Of a stretch of DNA of 8,126 nt, positions 1-6,637 are shown piece after piece. Source of the DNA: Ruminococcus sp. (GTDB lineage: Bacteria > Bacillota > Clostridia > Oscillospirales > Ruminococcaceae); NCBI GenBank assembly GCA_014799765.1, contig JAAVHK010000062.1, positions 1 to 8,126 of the forward strand, given 5' to 3'. Both the position numbers and the translations under genes were made by a program. The notes under the pieces were generated by a model, which did no database searches, was not told the DNA's origin, and was given only the letters and a program-made list of their open reading frames with translations. Each line of letters opens with the position of its first letter. The first letter of the stretch is position 1.

Positions 1-20
1 CATTCTGAGGTGATAAAAAA

Positions 21-617
21 ATGATTATCGGCGTTGACTGCGACGGCGTACTTACTGACATGACAGCGTATATTTTTCATTATGGTGAAAAATGGTTCGG
101 ACGTAAACCAAAAAAATGTAAATCAATGAATCCTACCGATATTTTCGGCTGTACAAGAAAACAGGAAGTCGTTTTTGCAGTGAGATTTTTTTTCACTTAC
201 TGCAAAAAGTGGAAGCCTCGTAAATATGCCCGTGCTGTTCTCCGGAAACTCAAACAGGACGGTCACGAACTCTATCAGATTACCGCCCGAAAATTTGCGT
301 CAGGTCATAATCCGTTAGCCCTCTACAGCAGGTACATCTATAAAAAATGGCTGAAAGAAAATAAATTCGATTTTGACGGTATTTTTTTCTGTTCAGACCA
401 CAAAGGACCACCCGAAAAACTCAAGGGTATAAAGCATTTTTCGGCGGATATAATGATTGATGACAGACCGGACATTTCAATGTATCTTGCCGAAAACGGC
501 GTGAAAGTCCTGTTATTCGATACGCCTTACAATAAAGACGTATCGCATAAAAACATAACAAGGGTTTACGACTGGAAAGACGTTTACAGAAAAATTTCAC
601 GGATTGCAGATAAATGA
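21..617 (+). CDS. HAD-superfamily 5'-nucleotidase-like hydrolase (NT5C/YqfW-like)
   Basis: A 198-residue cytoplasmic protein with the HAD phosphatase layout. Motif I is DCDGVLTD at residues 6-13, with D6 as likely nucleophile and D8 as acid/base. Motif II is the Thr of QITAR (T88). Motif III is probably one of the lysines around 133-136. Motif IV is MIDDRPD, with acidic pair D147/D148 for Mg2+. The DCDGV...DDRPD combination and the ~200-residue length fit the 5'(3')-deoxyribonucleotidase/NT5C-type branch (B. subtilis YqfW-like), which removes phosphate from nucleoside monophosphates. The exact substrate cannot be read from sequence, and a phosphatase acting on another small phosphoester is possible. 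The ATG start is supported by GAGGTGA at 7-13, seven bases upstream. It ends with TGA, showing that TGA is an ordinary stop here. Its promoter lies left of the window, and no clear terminator follows before the ydbC promoter at 639. Confidence 0.7.
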   Translation: MIIGVDCDGVLTDMTAYIFHYGEKWFGRKPKKCKSMNPTDIFGCTRKQEVVFAVRFFFTYCKKWKPRKYARAVLRKLKQDGHELYQITARKFASGHNPLALYSRYIYKKWLKENKFDFDGIFFCSDHKGPPEKLKGIKHFSADIMIDDRPDISMYLAENGVKVLLFDTPYNKDVSHKNITRVYDWKDVYRKISRIADK

Positions 618-638
618 AAAATTTTTCAGAAAAAACTA

Positions 639-667
639 TAGACATTTTGTTTTTTTTATGTTAGAAT
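639..667 (+). promoter_or_regulatory. SigA-type promoter for the ydbC-like gene
   Basis: A -35 hexamer TAGACA (639-644), a 17-base T-rich spacer and a -10 hexamer TAGAAT (662-667) sit 33 bases before the ATG at 701. A ribosome binding site AAAGGAAG (686-693) lies seven bases from the start codon. Each hexamer differs from consensus at one position and the spacing is optimal, so this probably makes the PC4-like gene a separate transcription unit. The site is predicted from sequence only. Confidence 0.6.
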
Positions 668-700
668 ATTATTACTATATTACAGAAAGGAAGTTTTTTT

Positions 701-934
701 ATGGCTGAACTTAAATTTGAAATCACTGAAAAAATAGGCGTTCTTTCCGAAAACTCTAAGGGCTGGACTAAGGAAATAAACCTTGTAAGCTGGAATGAAC
801 ATGAACCTAAATATGACATCCGTGAATGGTCTCCTGACCACTCAAGAATGGGTAAAGGTGTTACACTCAATGCCGACGAACTCGCAGAACTTAAAGAACT
901 TCTTGCGAAAATTGACCTCGATTCCTTTGAATAA
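701..934 (+). CDS. ydbC: YdbC-type PC4-family single-stranded DNA-binding protein
   Basis: A 77-residue protein that I recognise as the bacterial PC4/p15 homolog YdbC. The signature is a four-strand beta sheet followed by a C-terminal helix. Strand 1 is around LKFEITEKIGVLSE. The highly conserved stretch GWTKEINLVSWNEHEPKYD spans residues 25-43, IREWSPDH is 44-51, and MGKGVTL precedes the final helix. Lactococcus lactis YdbC, which has a known structure, has nearly the same blocks and length. PC4-family proteins bind single-stranded DNA as homodimers and have been linked to transcription and to protection or repair of melted DNA; the role in Firmicutes is not settled. The gene sits alone between its own promoter (639-667) and an intrinsic terminator (951-978), so it is probably expressed independently. 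The start is fixed by AAAGGAAG at 686-693. Full length, with no sign of damage. Confidence 0.93.
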   Translation: MAELKFEITEKIGVLSENSKGWTKEINLVSWNEHEPKYDIREWSPDHSRMGKGVTLNADELAELKELLAKIDLDSFE

Positions 935-950
935 TTACAAATCTGTGAAA

Positions 951-978
951 AGTCGTACATTATCTGTACGGCTTTTTT
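951..978 (+). terminator. Intrinsic terminator of the ydbC-like gene
   Basis: A 9-bp stem (951-959 with 965-973, one G-T pair) with a 5-base loop runs into six T residues (973-978). It begins 17 bases after the ydbC stop codon. This is the classic Rho-independent shape and separates ydbC from the coiled-coil genes downstream. Confidence 0.88.
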
Positions 979-1051
979 ATGTAAAAATATCGTTTGTGAT
1001 ATAAATGAAAAAATATCCACATTTCATTTTTTTCTTTGTAATATATGCGTA

Positions 1052-1080
1052 TTGACTTTTTTGTTTATTTATGCTATAAT
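1052..1080 (+). promoter_or_regulatory. Strong SigA-type promoter with extended -10 for the coiled-coil gene pair
   Basis: TTGACT (1052-1057), a 17-base spacer and a perfect TATAAT (1075-1080), with TG one base before the -10 (1072-1073, extended -10). Only one base of the two hexamers departs from consensus, suggesting high basal expression. Predicted transcription starts near 1087, leaving a leader of about 110 bases. Confidence 0.85.
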
Positions 1081-1197
1081 GAATACTGTAAACGGCAGTA
1101 AAATATAGCAGATTATATATAAATTCACGGCTTTTTAATATGAGTTTGTTTATTTAATTTACTATATCTGTCAGAAAATCGGAAAGGACTTTAATTT
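1081..1197 (+). other. ~110-base AT-rich 5' leader of the coiled-coil operon
   Basis: The stretch between the promoter and ATG 1198 is longer than ribosome binding needs. It contains a short inverted repeat, TACTG (1084-1088) and CAGTA (1096-1100), at the predicted transcription start, which could be an operator or a weak 5' hairpin. The ribosome binding site AAAGGA (1183-1188) lies nine bases before the start. I see no recognisable riboswitch or attenuator fold; a tiny ATG-TAA frame around 1140 has no Shine-Dalgarno and is probably meaningless. Confidence 0.4.
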
Positions 1198-2181
1198 ATG
1201 AATCTGGACAATACCAAAAGTGCTAAAGAGTATATTTCTGAATCTTATTCCGCTGAACTGAAAGCAATTCAGGAAAAAGATAAAGTTATGGAAACACCGT
1301 CAAGCATTATCGAAAAGGAAAAAATCGCTCATACACTCGCACTTGCTGAGGAAATCATTAAAATGGATATCCTCAACGAAGAAACTACCAAGGAATATAC
1401 CGAACTCAACAGCAAAATTCAGGACAAAAAAGCTGAAATACTTAAACTTTACGGAATAGAAATCACCAAGGACGGTTTACAGGCTGTCAAATCTGCTATG
1501 AAAACCGTTGAAGATGGTCTTTCGGAATACCTCAGGGCAAATCAGGAGGACTTCACAAAATCACTGGCAGAAGAACTCGACGAGGTAAAGGCTGAAATAC
1601 AGTCGGTTAAAGAGGATACACAGAAAAAAGCAGATACTATCAATAATGAAATATCCACAATGAAAGAAGCCGACAAAAAAGAAACTCAGCGTGAAAAGGC
1701 GGAATATGACTATAATCTTAAACGTACAAGAAAACAACAGTCCGAAGCACGTGACAAGGAAATTTCCGAAAGAAAAAAAGCTATGTCCGCCAAGGAAGAG
1801 GAAGTCAATAACAGACTTAAAACCGCTAAAGATGCTCTCGCTGAAATAGACGACTTACAGAAAAAAGTTGATGACATTGAAAATCAGCTTAATACAGCAC
1901 GTGCAAAGGGTGCGGACGAAAAATCCAAGGAACTCGGCAGGGAATACGGTTATAAAACCGCTATGGCTGAACAGGAAAGTAAATTCCAGATTTCCAAGTT
2001 ACAGAAAGAATACGACAGGCTTAATGAAAAATATAAGGCTGTACTTTCTGAAAATGCTTCACTTTCCGCAAAACTCGACAAGTGCAACGCCGAAAGCCGT
2101 CAGCTTGCTACCGATACCGTTAAATCTACAGGCGGAATCAATATTCTTAATACGGAGAACGGACAGAACGGCAAAAAATAA
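1198..2181 (+). CDS. Coiled-coil protein of unknown function (paralog A)
   Basis: A 327-residue, Lys/Glu-rich protein with no signal peptide, no membrane segment and a single Cys (C297), so probably cytoplasmic. Residues ~1-115 are helical and contain a possible small globular part around LYGIEITKDGLQAV (84-97). From ~120 on, heptad-like patterns predict long coiled coils. Landmarks are EYDYNLKR (169-176), ELGREYGYK (245-253) and a C-terminal TVKSTGGINILN (307-318). These recur with the same spacing in the next gene, so the two are paralogs. The EYDYNLKR...REKA-type stretch reminds me of uncharacterised coiled-coil proteins found in other bacteria, but that comparison is from memory and no function is known to me. 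Start supported by AAAGGA at 1183-1188. It is first in a two-gene unit behind a near-consensus promoter, with 26 bases to the next gene. Possible roles are structural or scaffolding; this is inference only. Confidence 0.85.
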   Translation: MNLDNTKSAKEYISESYSAELKAIQEKDKVMETPSSIIEKEKIAHTLALAEEIIKMDILNEETTKEYTELNSKIQDKKAEILKLYGIEITKDGLQAVKSAMKTVEDGLSEYLRANQEDFTKSLAEELDEVKAEIQSVKEDTQKKADTINNEISTMKEADKKETQREKAEYDYNLKRTRKQQSEARDKEISERKKAMSAKEEEVNNRLKTAKDALAEIDDLQKKVDDIENQLNTARAKGADEKSKELGREYGYKTAMAEQESKFQISKLQKEYDRLNEKYKAVLSENASLSAKLDKCNAESRQLATDTVKSTGGINILNTENGQNGKK

Positions 2182-2207
2182 TCTCATGAAAGGATATTAT
2201 AACGCTT

Positions 2208-3335
2208 ATGGTTACCGATAAAAACACCAAGCAGGAAATACTTGACGAATATAAAAAACTCGTTGCCGAGGCTAAGGCTAAGAAAATAACCGTTCCGGCA
2301 GATGCAAAGGGTATTACAAGCAAAAACAATAAGACCGAAATGCTTAATGCTGTCAGATTACTTGAAAATGCAGTTTCAGCTAAACCGGTTACGACAGTGG
2401 TTGATATTCCTGTGCCACCTGCTCCGAAGTCAACCCCTGCTCCTGCACCTGCTCCGAAACCGTCACCAGCTCCGGAAAAAAATAAAAATACTGCTGTTAC
2501 CGAACCGAAACCAAAGGAGGATAATGATTTGAGTTACTTGAATCAGGAAATCGTCGAAAAAATACAGGCTCTTGATACCGCAAAATCTCTCAAGAAGACC
2601 GAATACAATAATATTCTTGCAGTCGAACAGGAACTTGTAAAATTCGTTGAAATGATAAACAAAATGAAAAATGCCGGTCTTGTACAGGCTGAAACTCAGA
2701 AATCCGCAACCGAAAAACAAAACGAAACTATCGAAAAAATGAAAGCAGATTCCGAAGAAAACAACAGAAAAGTCATTGAAGACGCTGAAAACTATCGTAC
2801 ACAGCTTGAAAGTGAAATTGCCGAAAACAAAAAGAAACTCGCAAATGAACGTGCTGTAGAAGAAGAGGCATACAGCTACAAAATAGGCGAGGAAAACAAA
2901 AAAGTAGATGACGCATGGAGCGACGAAGTTGCAAAGCGTGAAGAGGCTATAGCAGTAGTTGAGGAAAATATTTCCGCACTCAATGCAGAAATAGATTCAA
3001 AAGCCGGTCTTAAAGCTGAACTCGAAGCAAAACTCGCTGAACTTCCGGAACTCATTAAAAAGGCTCAGGAAGAAGGTGCAACCGCTAAAGAAAAAGAACT
3101 CGGCAGGGATTATGGTTATAAATCGAGTAAGGCGAAAAAGGAAACTGAAAACAATGTACAGGCACTTCAGGAAGAAATTGAAATGCTCCGTAAGGATTTC
3201 GAGGACGCACTCGCCGAAAAACAGGCAATTCAGATTAAACTTGACAGGGCTTACGAACTCAATAACGCCCTCTATATGCAGACAGTACAGTCAACAGGTG
3301 GCGTGAAAATTCTTAACAATTCCGATAAATCATAA
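2208..3335 (+). CDS. Coiled-coil protein with N-terminal domain and Pro/Ala linker (paralog B)
   Basis: A 375-residue protein in three parts. Residues 1-58 are a small helical domain (TKQEILDEYKKL, then SKNNKTEMLNAVRLLE), resembling short two-helix adaptor or binding domains. Residues ~65-92 are a flexible Pro/Ala-rich linker. Residues ~108-375 are a long Lys/Glu-rich coiled coil. The C-terminal part repeats the landmarks of the upstream gene: EAYSYKIG (220-227), ELGRDYGYK (297-305) and TVQSTGGVKILN (359-370), with spacings of 77 and 62 residues against 76 and 62. There are no Cys, signal peptide or membrane segments. The ATG at 2208 has AAAGGA at 2189-2194, a rather long 13-base spacing. A better ribosome site lies inside the gene, before TTG 2529 (L108). 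Last gene of its operon, closed by the terminator at 3344. Function unknown; heteromer formation with the upstream paralog is a reasonable inference. Confidence 0.85.
   Translation: MVTDKNTKQEILDEYKKLVAEAKAKKITVPADAKGITSKNNKTEMLNAVRLLENAVSAKPVTTVVDIPVPPAPKSTPAPAPAPKPSPAPEKNKNTAVTEPKPKEDNDLSYLNQEIVEKIQALDTAKSLKKTEYNNILAVEQELVKFVEMINKMKNAGLVQAETQKSATEKQNETIEKMKADSEENNRKVIEDAENYRTQLESEIAENKKKLANERAVEEEAYSYKIGEENKKVDDAWSDEVAKREEAIAVVEENISALNAEIDSKAGLKAELEAKLAELPELIKKAQEEGATAKEKELGRDYGYKSSKAKKETENNVQALQEEIEMLRKDFEDALAEKQAIQIKLDRAYELNNALYMQTVQSTGGVKILNNSDKS
2513..2531 (+). promoter_or_regulatory. Candidate internal ribosome binding site and TTG start within paralog B
   Basis: AAAGGAGG (2513-2520) is the strongest Shine-Dalgarno match in this gene. 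It is followed after eight bases by an in-frame TTG (2529-2531, residue L108). Initiation there would give a 268-residue product made of the coiled coil alone, without the N-terminal domain and Pro/Ala linker. An ATG at 2524 is out of frame and meets TGA after one codon. The same bases encode P-K-E-D, so the match may be chance. Confidence 0.4.
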
Positions 3336-3343
3336 AAAAACAA

Positions 3344-3376
3344 CTCCGGAACTTCTTACAGTTCCGGAGCTTTTTT
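3344..3376. terminator. Bidirectional intrinsic terminator between convergent genes
   Basis: A perfect 10-bp stem (3344-3353 with 3360-3369) with a 6-base loop is followed on the plus strand by C and six T residues. On the left flank a run of seven A (3334-3340), three bases from the stem, becomes a T run on the minus strand. It therefore can end both the coiled-coil operon and the PL11 gene, whose stop codon is only 18 bases to the right. Confidence 0.92.
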
Positions 3377-3393
3377 GTATTTTGCGTGTTAAA

Positions 3394-6300
3394 TTACTTT
3401 ATGACAGCTTTTCGCATAGCAACGAGGTCAAAGACATCAAGTCTGCCGTCGCCCGTGAGGTCACCGGCTTGCCAGTCAGGAAGAGTTACATTCTGACAGA
3501 GAATCCACTTCTGAAGAAGTACGGCATCTTCGGTATTTACTTTGCCATCCTTGTTCAAATCGCCCTGTATGTCTGCTGGTTTTGTAGTTGTAGTGGTAGT
3601 CGTCGTTGTGGTGGTTGGTTTGGTAGTCGTGGTTGTAGTAGTCTGAGACGATAATGTATAGTCAACCGGAATAAGTTTCCATTTCTGACAGTTATTGTCG
3701 TTCCATGTCCACTGCTGAACGTTTGCACCGGCTGTTTTATCAGCGTTTATGACTTCCATACATGACAGGTCTTTTGAAGAACGTGTAACAATAGTGTATG
3801 TGCCGTCTTCATTGTCGACAAATTTGAAGTACTGGTTACTGGATTTCTGGAAATCGTTTATATAGATATTTGAACCGTCTTTAGCGTTATCGCACTGGAG
3901 CAGGAGTTTACCGTCGCCGACACCGGAGTATACATAGTAATAACCCCAGTTTACTTCCTCGAAACGCCATACATTATGATTAGCAGGTTTGGAAGTATCC
4001 GCACCCCACTGCTGAACATTCGCACCGGCTTCCGCCTTACCGTCCTGAACTTCAAGGAACTGTCCGCTGTTTACGTTCTGAATCATGTAATTCTTAGATG
4101 TATCAAGTGTTGCACCGTCTTTTATGGTTATCTTTTCGACTGTCCATTTCTGGAAATCAGTTCCGTTATCCTTGCTCTGTACGATATTCGCACCCGAACC
4201 CTTTGAATCGCCGTCGACAGTCAGACAGCTTGCGTCTTTGGTTGACTTTGTAGCGATAGTATAAGTACCGTCGCCGTTATCGAAGAACTTGAATTTCTGA
4301 GCATCTTTTTCATTTTTAGCCCATATTTCTATGTTTGTACCGTCAGCGGTTTTGCCACCGGTCAAATCGAGATAGTAAGTCTTGCCATCGCCGACATATG
4401 AGCGTATATAGTAGTAACCGTCACCGGCGTCCTGTAATTTCCATGTATTCTGAACTGCTTCACCGTCCGCACCCCATTGCTGAACGTTTGCACCGGATTC
4501 AGCCTTAGCACCGTCAACATCCAGATACAGACCGCTTCCGACGTTCTTAATCATATACTTGATACTTGTATCCATTACGGCGACTGTCTTGGTCGGTGTA
4601 GGTGTAGGTATAGTAATATCACCGTTCGTAGAATTTACGGTACATTTCGGGCGTTCCGGCATATCGTAGCCAGTACCCATGAAGAAACTTATATGTGGTG
4701 GCTGATTATATGCTGTATTCTGTGAGGAAACCTGTGAACGATAATGTGGGTCATGCATAAGGGTCTGAACTCTGTAATCCGTATCGTATGTTGTAGTGAA
4801 TATTCTTATAGACTTACTGTCTGCGGAGCGTACTATTAATTCTTCACGCCAGTCACCGAAAATATCAGCGGAAAGACATGGTGTACCTTTTGTAGTATTA
4901 CAAGTGTAGTAACCGTCAGTCTGCATAAGCTGAGTTATTTTGCCGTTATCGGTCATCTTACTTATTTTTGCCGGAGAATCCGTATAACCGTCGAGAATTT
5001 CACGTTCCAAATCGCCGTCCCAGTAGGTCAGGAAGTTAATAGCCGGTCTGTTACAGGAAAGTGTTTCGCCCTTTACGTTCTTGACAGGTGTGGAATTATC
5101 TGATTCCTTATTACCCCATAATTCCGCACCGGCATTACCAGCCCATATATTATCAGCACAACAACGTCCGGTATCGCCTGCACCGTCGTTATGGAAGATA
5201 ATTTTTCCTGTATCGCAGTCAATAAGCGATACACCATAGGGCTTATCTTCGTGACAAATCCATGCTTCAACACCTACGATAGAAGGGTCAAGGTCACCAA
5301 CGTGCATAGCGTCACCGTGTCCCTGATTGGTATTCCATAATATTTTACCGTTATCGTCTATACAGGTAGAACCGGTAATAATTTCCTGTTTACCGTCGCC
5401 GTCGACGTCGGCAGCCATAGTATTATGATTACCGTCGCCCCAACCGGCTGAACTACTGCTTGTTCCGGTATCGAAATTCCACATCTTCACGAGTTTTTTA
5501 TTTTCTACCTTGTAAGCGGTAGCTGTCATTCTTGCATAATAACCACGTCCGGTGACTACACACGGGTGAACGCCGTCGAGATAGGCAGTAGTACCCCAGA
5601 ATCTGTCAACACGGTTAGTTTTGTCGCTTGTCTTGCCCCATTTGGTAGTATCACCTCTTGCGGGTTCGTATGGTACAGTATCGAGTGCCTCACCGGTTGC
5701 ACCGTCGAAAAGCGTATAGAACTCATCGCCCTGTATGATAAAGCCGGAAGAATCACGGTAATCCTTAGAGGCATCACCGATTACTTTTCCAGTACCGTCA
5801 ACAGTACCGTCAGCGGTTTTACAACACATTTCCGCTTTACCGTCAAGGTCATAGTCGGCAACGAAGAATTGTGTATAGTGTGCACCGGCACGGATATTAA
5901 CACCGAGGTCAATTCTCCACAGACGTGTGCCATTGAGTTTATAGCAGTCTATATATACCTTACCGGTCTTGCCTTTCTGTGAGTTGTCTTTAGAATCAGT
6001 AGGGTCCCATTTAAGAAACAGTTCGTATTCACCGTCACCATCGACGTCGCCTACTGACATATCATTAGGGGTATGGTCTGAACTCGGCGGACTTAATTTG
6101 ATGTCAAAATACGGAGCGTCCGCCTGTATGGAGCAGGTATCGCTTGTAAGAAGTGTTGAACCGTTATAGCATTCAACCTTATATACGGACTTTGCATTTC
6201 CGGACTTATCAAGGAAACAGGTTGCACCTTTAGTAACGGAATTGTCCTTGTCAGTGCTTGTATAGATTAGTGTGTTGTCACGATAGAGTTTGAAAACAGC

Positions 6301-6516
6301 GTTGTTGGGGTCAGTGGCGAGGAAACGCCAGTTTACGAGCATACCTGAGCCGGTATTCACTGCACTTATACCCCTGTTGAGATACTCAACAACATTTGAT
6401 TGTGTATTGTTTACTTTTACTGCATTGGCGTAAGGTATCACAGAAAGACCGTTTAAAGCGGTCACCGACAGGACACCCGAAAGTAGTGCCGATAAAATTT
6501 TTTTCTTTTTTTGCAT
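3394..6516 (-). CDS. Secreted rhamnogalacturonan lyase (PL11) with two RICIN modules and a type I dockerin
   Basis: A 1040-residue extracellular enzyme predicted to cleave the rhamnogalacturonan I backbone of pectin by beta-elimination. In order: signal peptide (1-32, Lys-rich start, cleavage likely after YANA); N-terminal beta domain (~35-132); PL11 beta-propeller (~135-625) with Ca-binding-type loops DVDGDGEYE (157-165), DYDLDGKAE (221-229) and DVDGDGKQE (370-378); linker with TPTPT; RICIN/CBM13-like modules (~648-795 and ~806-950) with repeated GANVQQW; Thr linker (959-978); dockerin (985-1040). R451, K543 and Y603 may match catalytic R452, K535 and Y595 reported for B. subtilis YesW; the K-to-Y spacing of 60 is identical, but the alignment is from memory. 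The dockerin loops carry D986/N988/D990/N994/D997 and D1019/T1021/D1023/D1027/D1030, so it should bind a scaffoldin cohesin. It has about 20 Cys. Start supported by AGGAGG at 6528-6533. Monocistronic, own promoter. PL11 assignment very likely; endo versus exo action unknown. Confidence 0.95.
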   Translation of the reverse strand: MQKKKKILSALLSGVLSVTALNGLSVIPYANAVKVNNTQSNVVEYLNRGISAVNTGSGMLVNWRFLATDPNNAVFKLYRDNTLIYTSTDKDNSVTKGATCFLDKSGNAKSVYKVECYNGSTLLTSDTCSIQADAPYFDIKLSPPSSDHTPNDMSVGDVDGDGEYELFLKWDPTDSKDNSQKGKTGKVYIDCYKLNGTRLWRIDLGVNIRAGAHYTQFFVADYDLDGKAEMCCKTADGTVDGTGKVIGDASKDYRDSSGFIIQGDEFYTLFDGATGEALDTVPYEPARGDTTKWGKTSDKTNRVDRFWGTTAYLDGVHPCVVTGRGYYARMTATAYKVENKKLVKMWNFDTGTSSSSAGWGDGNHNTMAADVDGDGKQEIITGSTCIDDNGKILWNTNQGHGDAMHVGDLDPSIVGVEAWICHEDKPYGVSLIDCDTGKIIFHNDGAGDTGRCCADNIWAGNAGAELWGNKESDNSTPVKNVKGETLSCNRPAINFLTYWDGDLEREILDGYTDSPAKISKMTDNGKITQLMQTDGYYTCNTTKGTPCLSADIFGDWREELIVRSADSKSIRIFTTTYDTDYRVQTLMHDPHYRSQVSSQNTAYNQPPHISFFMGTGYDMPERPKCTVNSTNGDITIPTPTPTKTVAVMDTSIKYMIKNVGSGLYLDVDGAKAESGANVQQWGADGEAVQNTWKLQDAGDGYYYIRSYVGDGKTYYLDLTGGKTADGTNIEIWAKNEKDAQKFKFFDNGDGTYTIATKSTKDASCLTVDGDSKGSGANIVQSKDNGTDFQKWTVEKITIKDGATLDTSKNYMIQNVNSGQFLEVQDGKAEAGANVQQWGADTSKPANHNVWRFEEVNWGYYYVYSGVGDGKLLLQCDNAKDGSNIYINDFQKSSNQYFKFVDNEDGTYTIVTRSSKDLSCMEVINADKTAGANVQQWTWNDNNCQKWKLIPVDYTLSSQTTTTTTTKPTTTTTTTTTTTKPADIQGDLNKDGKVNTEDAVLLQKWILCQNVTLPDWQAGDLTGDGRLDVFDLVAMRKAVIK
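3583..3642 (-). repeat. ACN codon repeat encoding the poly-Thr linker of the PL11 enzyme
   Basis: Eleven and seven consecutive Thr codons separated by Lys-Pro encode residues 959-978. Such Thr/Pro linkers join catalytic or binding modules to dockerins in ruminococcal cellulosomal enzymes and are usually O-glycosylated or simply flexible. Mixed ACT/ACA/ACC/ACG codons show it is maintained as protein sequence rather than being a simple DNA microsatellite. Confidence 0.85.
3667..4575 (-). repeat. Tandem duplicated RICIN/CBM13-like modules within the PL11 gene
   Basis: Two modules of ~145 residues (about 648-795 and 806-950) share an opening of the type KYMIKNV.SG.YL / NYMIQNVNSGQFL, then GANVQQWGAD (676-684 region and 831-840), a YYY..S.VGDGK block, a GTYTI block and a closing QKW. 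DNA similarity is still visible around 4005-4050 and 4470-4515. The layout fits an internal duplication. Such modules generally bind plant polysaccharides. Confidence 0.8.
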
Positions 6517-6551
6517 AAGAAAACATTCCTCCTGTAAAAATTACTGAAAAT

Positions 6552-6560
6552 TTATCCACA
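6552..6560 (+). other. Single consensus DnaA-box sequence in the PL11 leader
   Basis: TTATCCACA matches the DnaA-box consensus exactly. It lies in the predicted 5' leader of the PL11 gene, between its -10 and its ribosome binding site. One 9-mer can arise by chance in AT-rich DNA; there is no cluster that would suggest an origin. Confidence 0.25.
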
Positions 6561-6583
6561 AACGCCTCAAATATAATGAATAT

Positions 6584-6612
6584 ATTATAACATACTTTTT
6601 ACAGAATTGCAA
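6584..6612 (-). promoter_or_regulatory. SigA-type promoter of the PL11 gene
   Basis: On the minus strand: -35 TTGCAA (6607-6612), 17-base spacer, perfect -10 TATAAT (6584-6589) preceded by TG one base upstream (extended -10). Transcription would start near 6577, giving a ~60-base leader before ATG 6516. The hexamers and spacing are the same as those in front of the SH3 lipoprotein gene at 7662-7690. Confidence 0.75.
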
Positions 6613-6637
6613 GAGTTTCAGGAAAATATTTTATAAA

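Noticed and set aside
1..20. End of an upstream gene at the left edge (TGA at 11-13)
   Set aside because: Only a few codons would be visible, too little to support a coding call; the stretch is explained by the ribosome site of the first gene.
661..1020. 119-residue minus-strand open frame over ydbC
   Set aside because: It overlaps the strongly recognised YdbC protein, its promoter and its terminator on the other strand, and resembles no protein I know.
3583..3642. Trinucleotide-like repeat as a CRISPR or microsatellite
   Set aside because: It is mixed Thr codons of a protein linker with no spacers.
3382..3654. 90-residue plus-strand open frame beginning just after the terminator
   Set aside because: It is the reverse of the dockerin and Thr linker codons; Cys/Gly/Ser-rich low complexity is the expected shadow of poly-Thr codons.
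5566..5982. 138-residue plus-strand open frame inside the PL11 gene
   Set aside because: It lies opposite a clearly coding PL11 propeller region, has no domain pattern and no ribosome binding site that I can see; it is an antisense shadow.
6552..6560. Replication origin
   Set aside because: Only one exact DnaA box and no dnaA/dnaN neighbourhood or box cluster.
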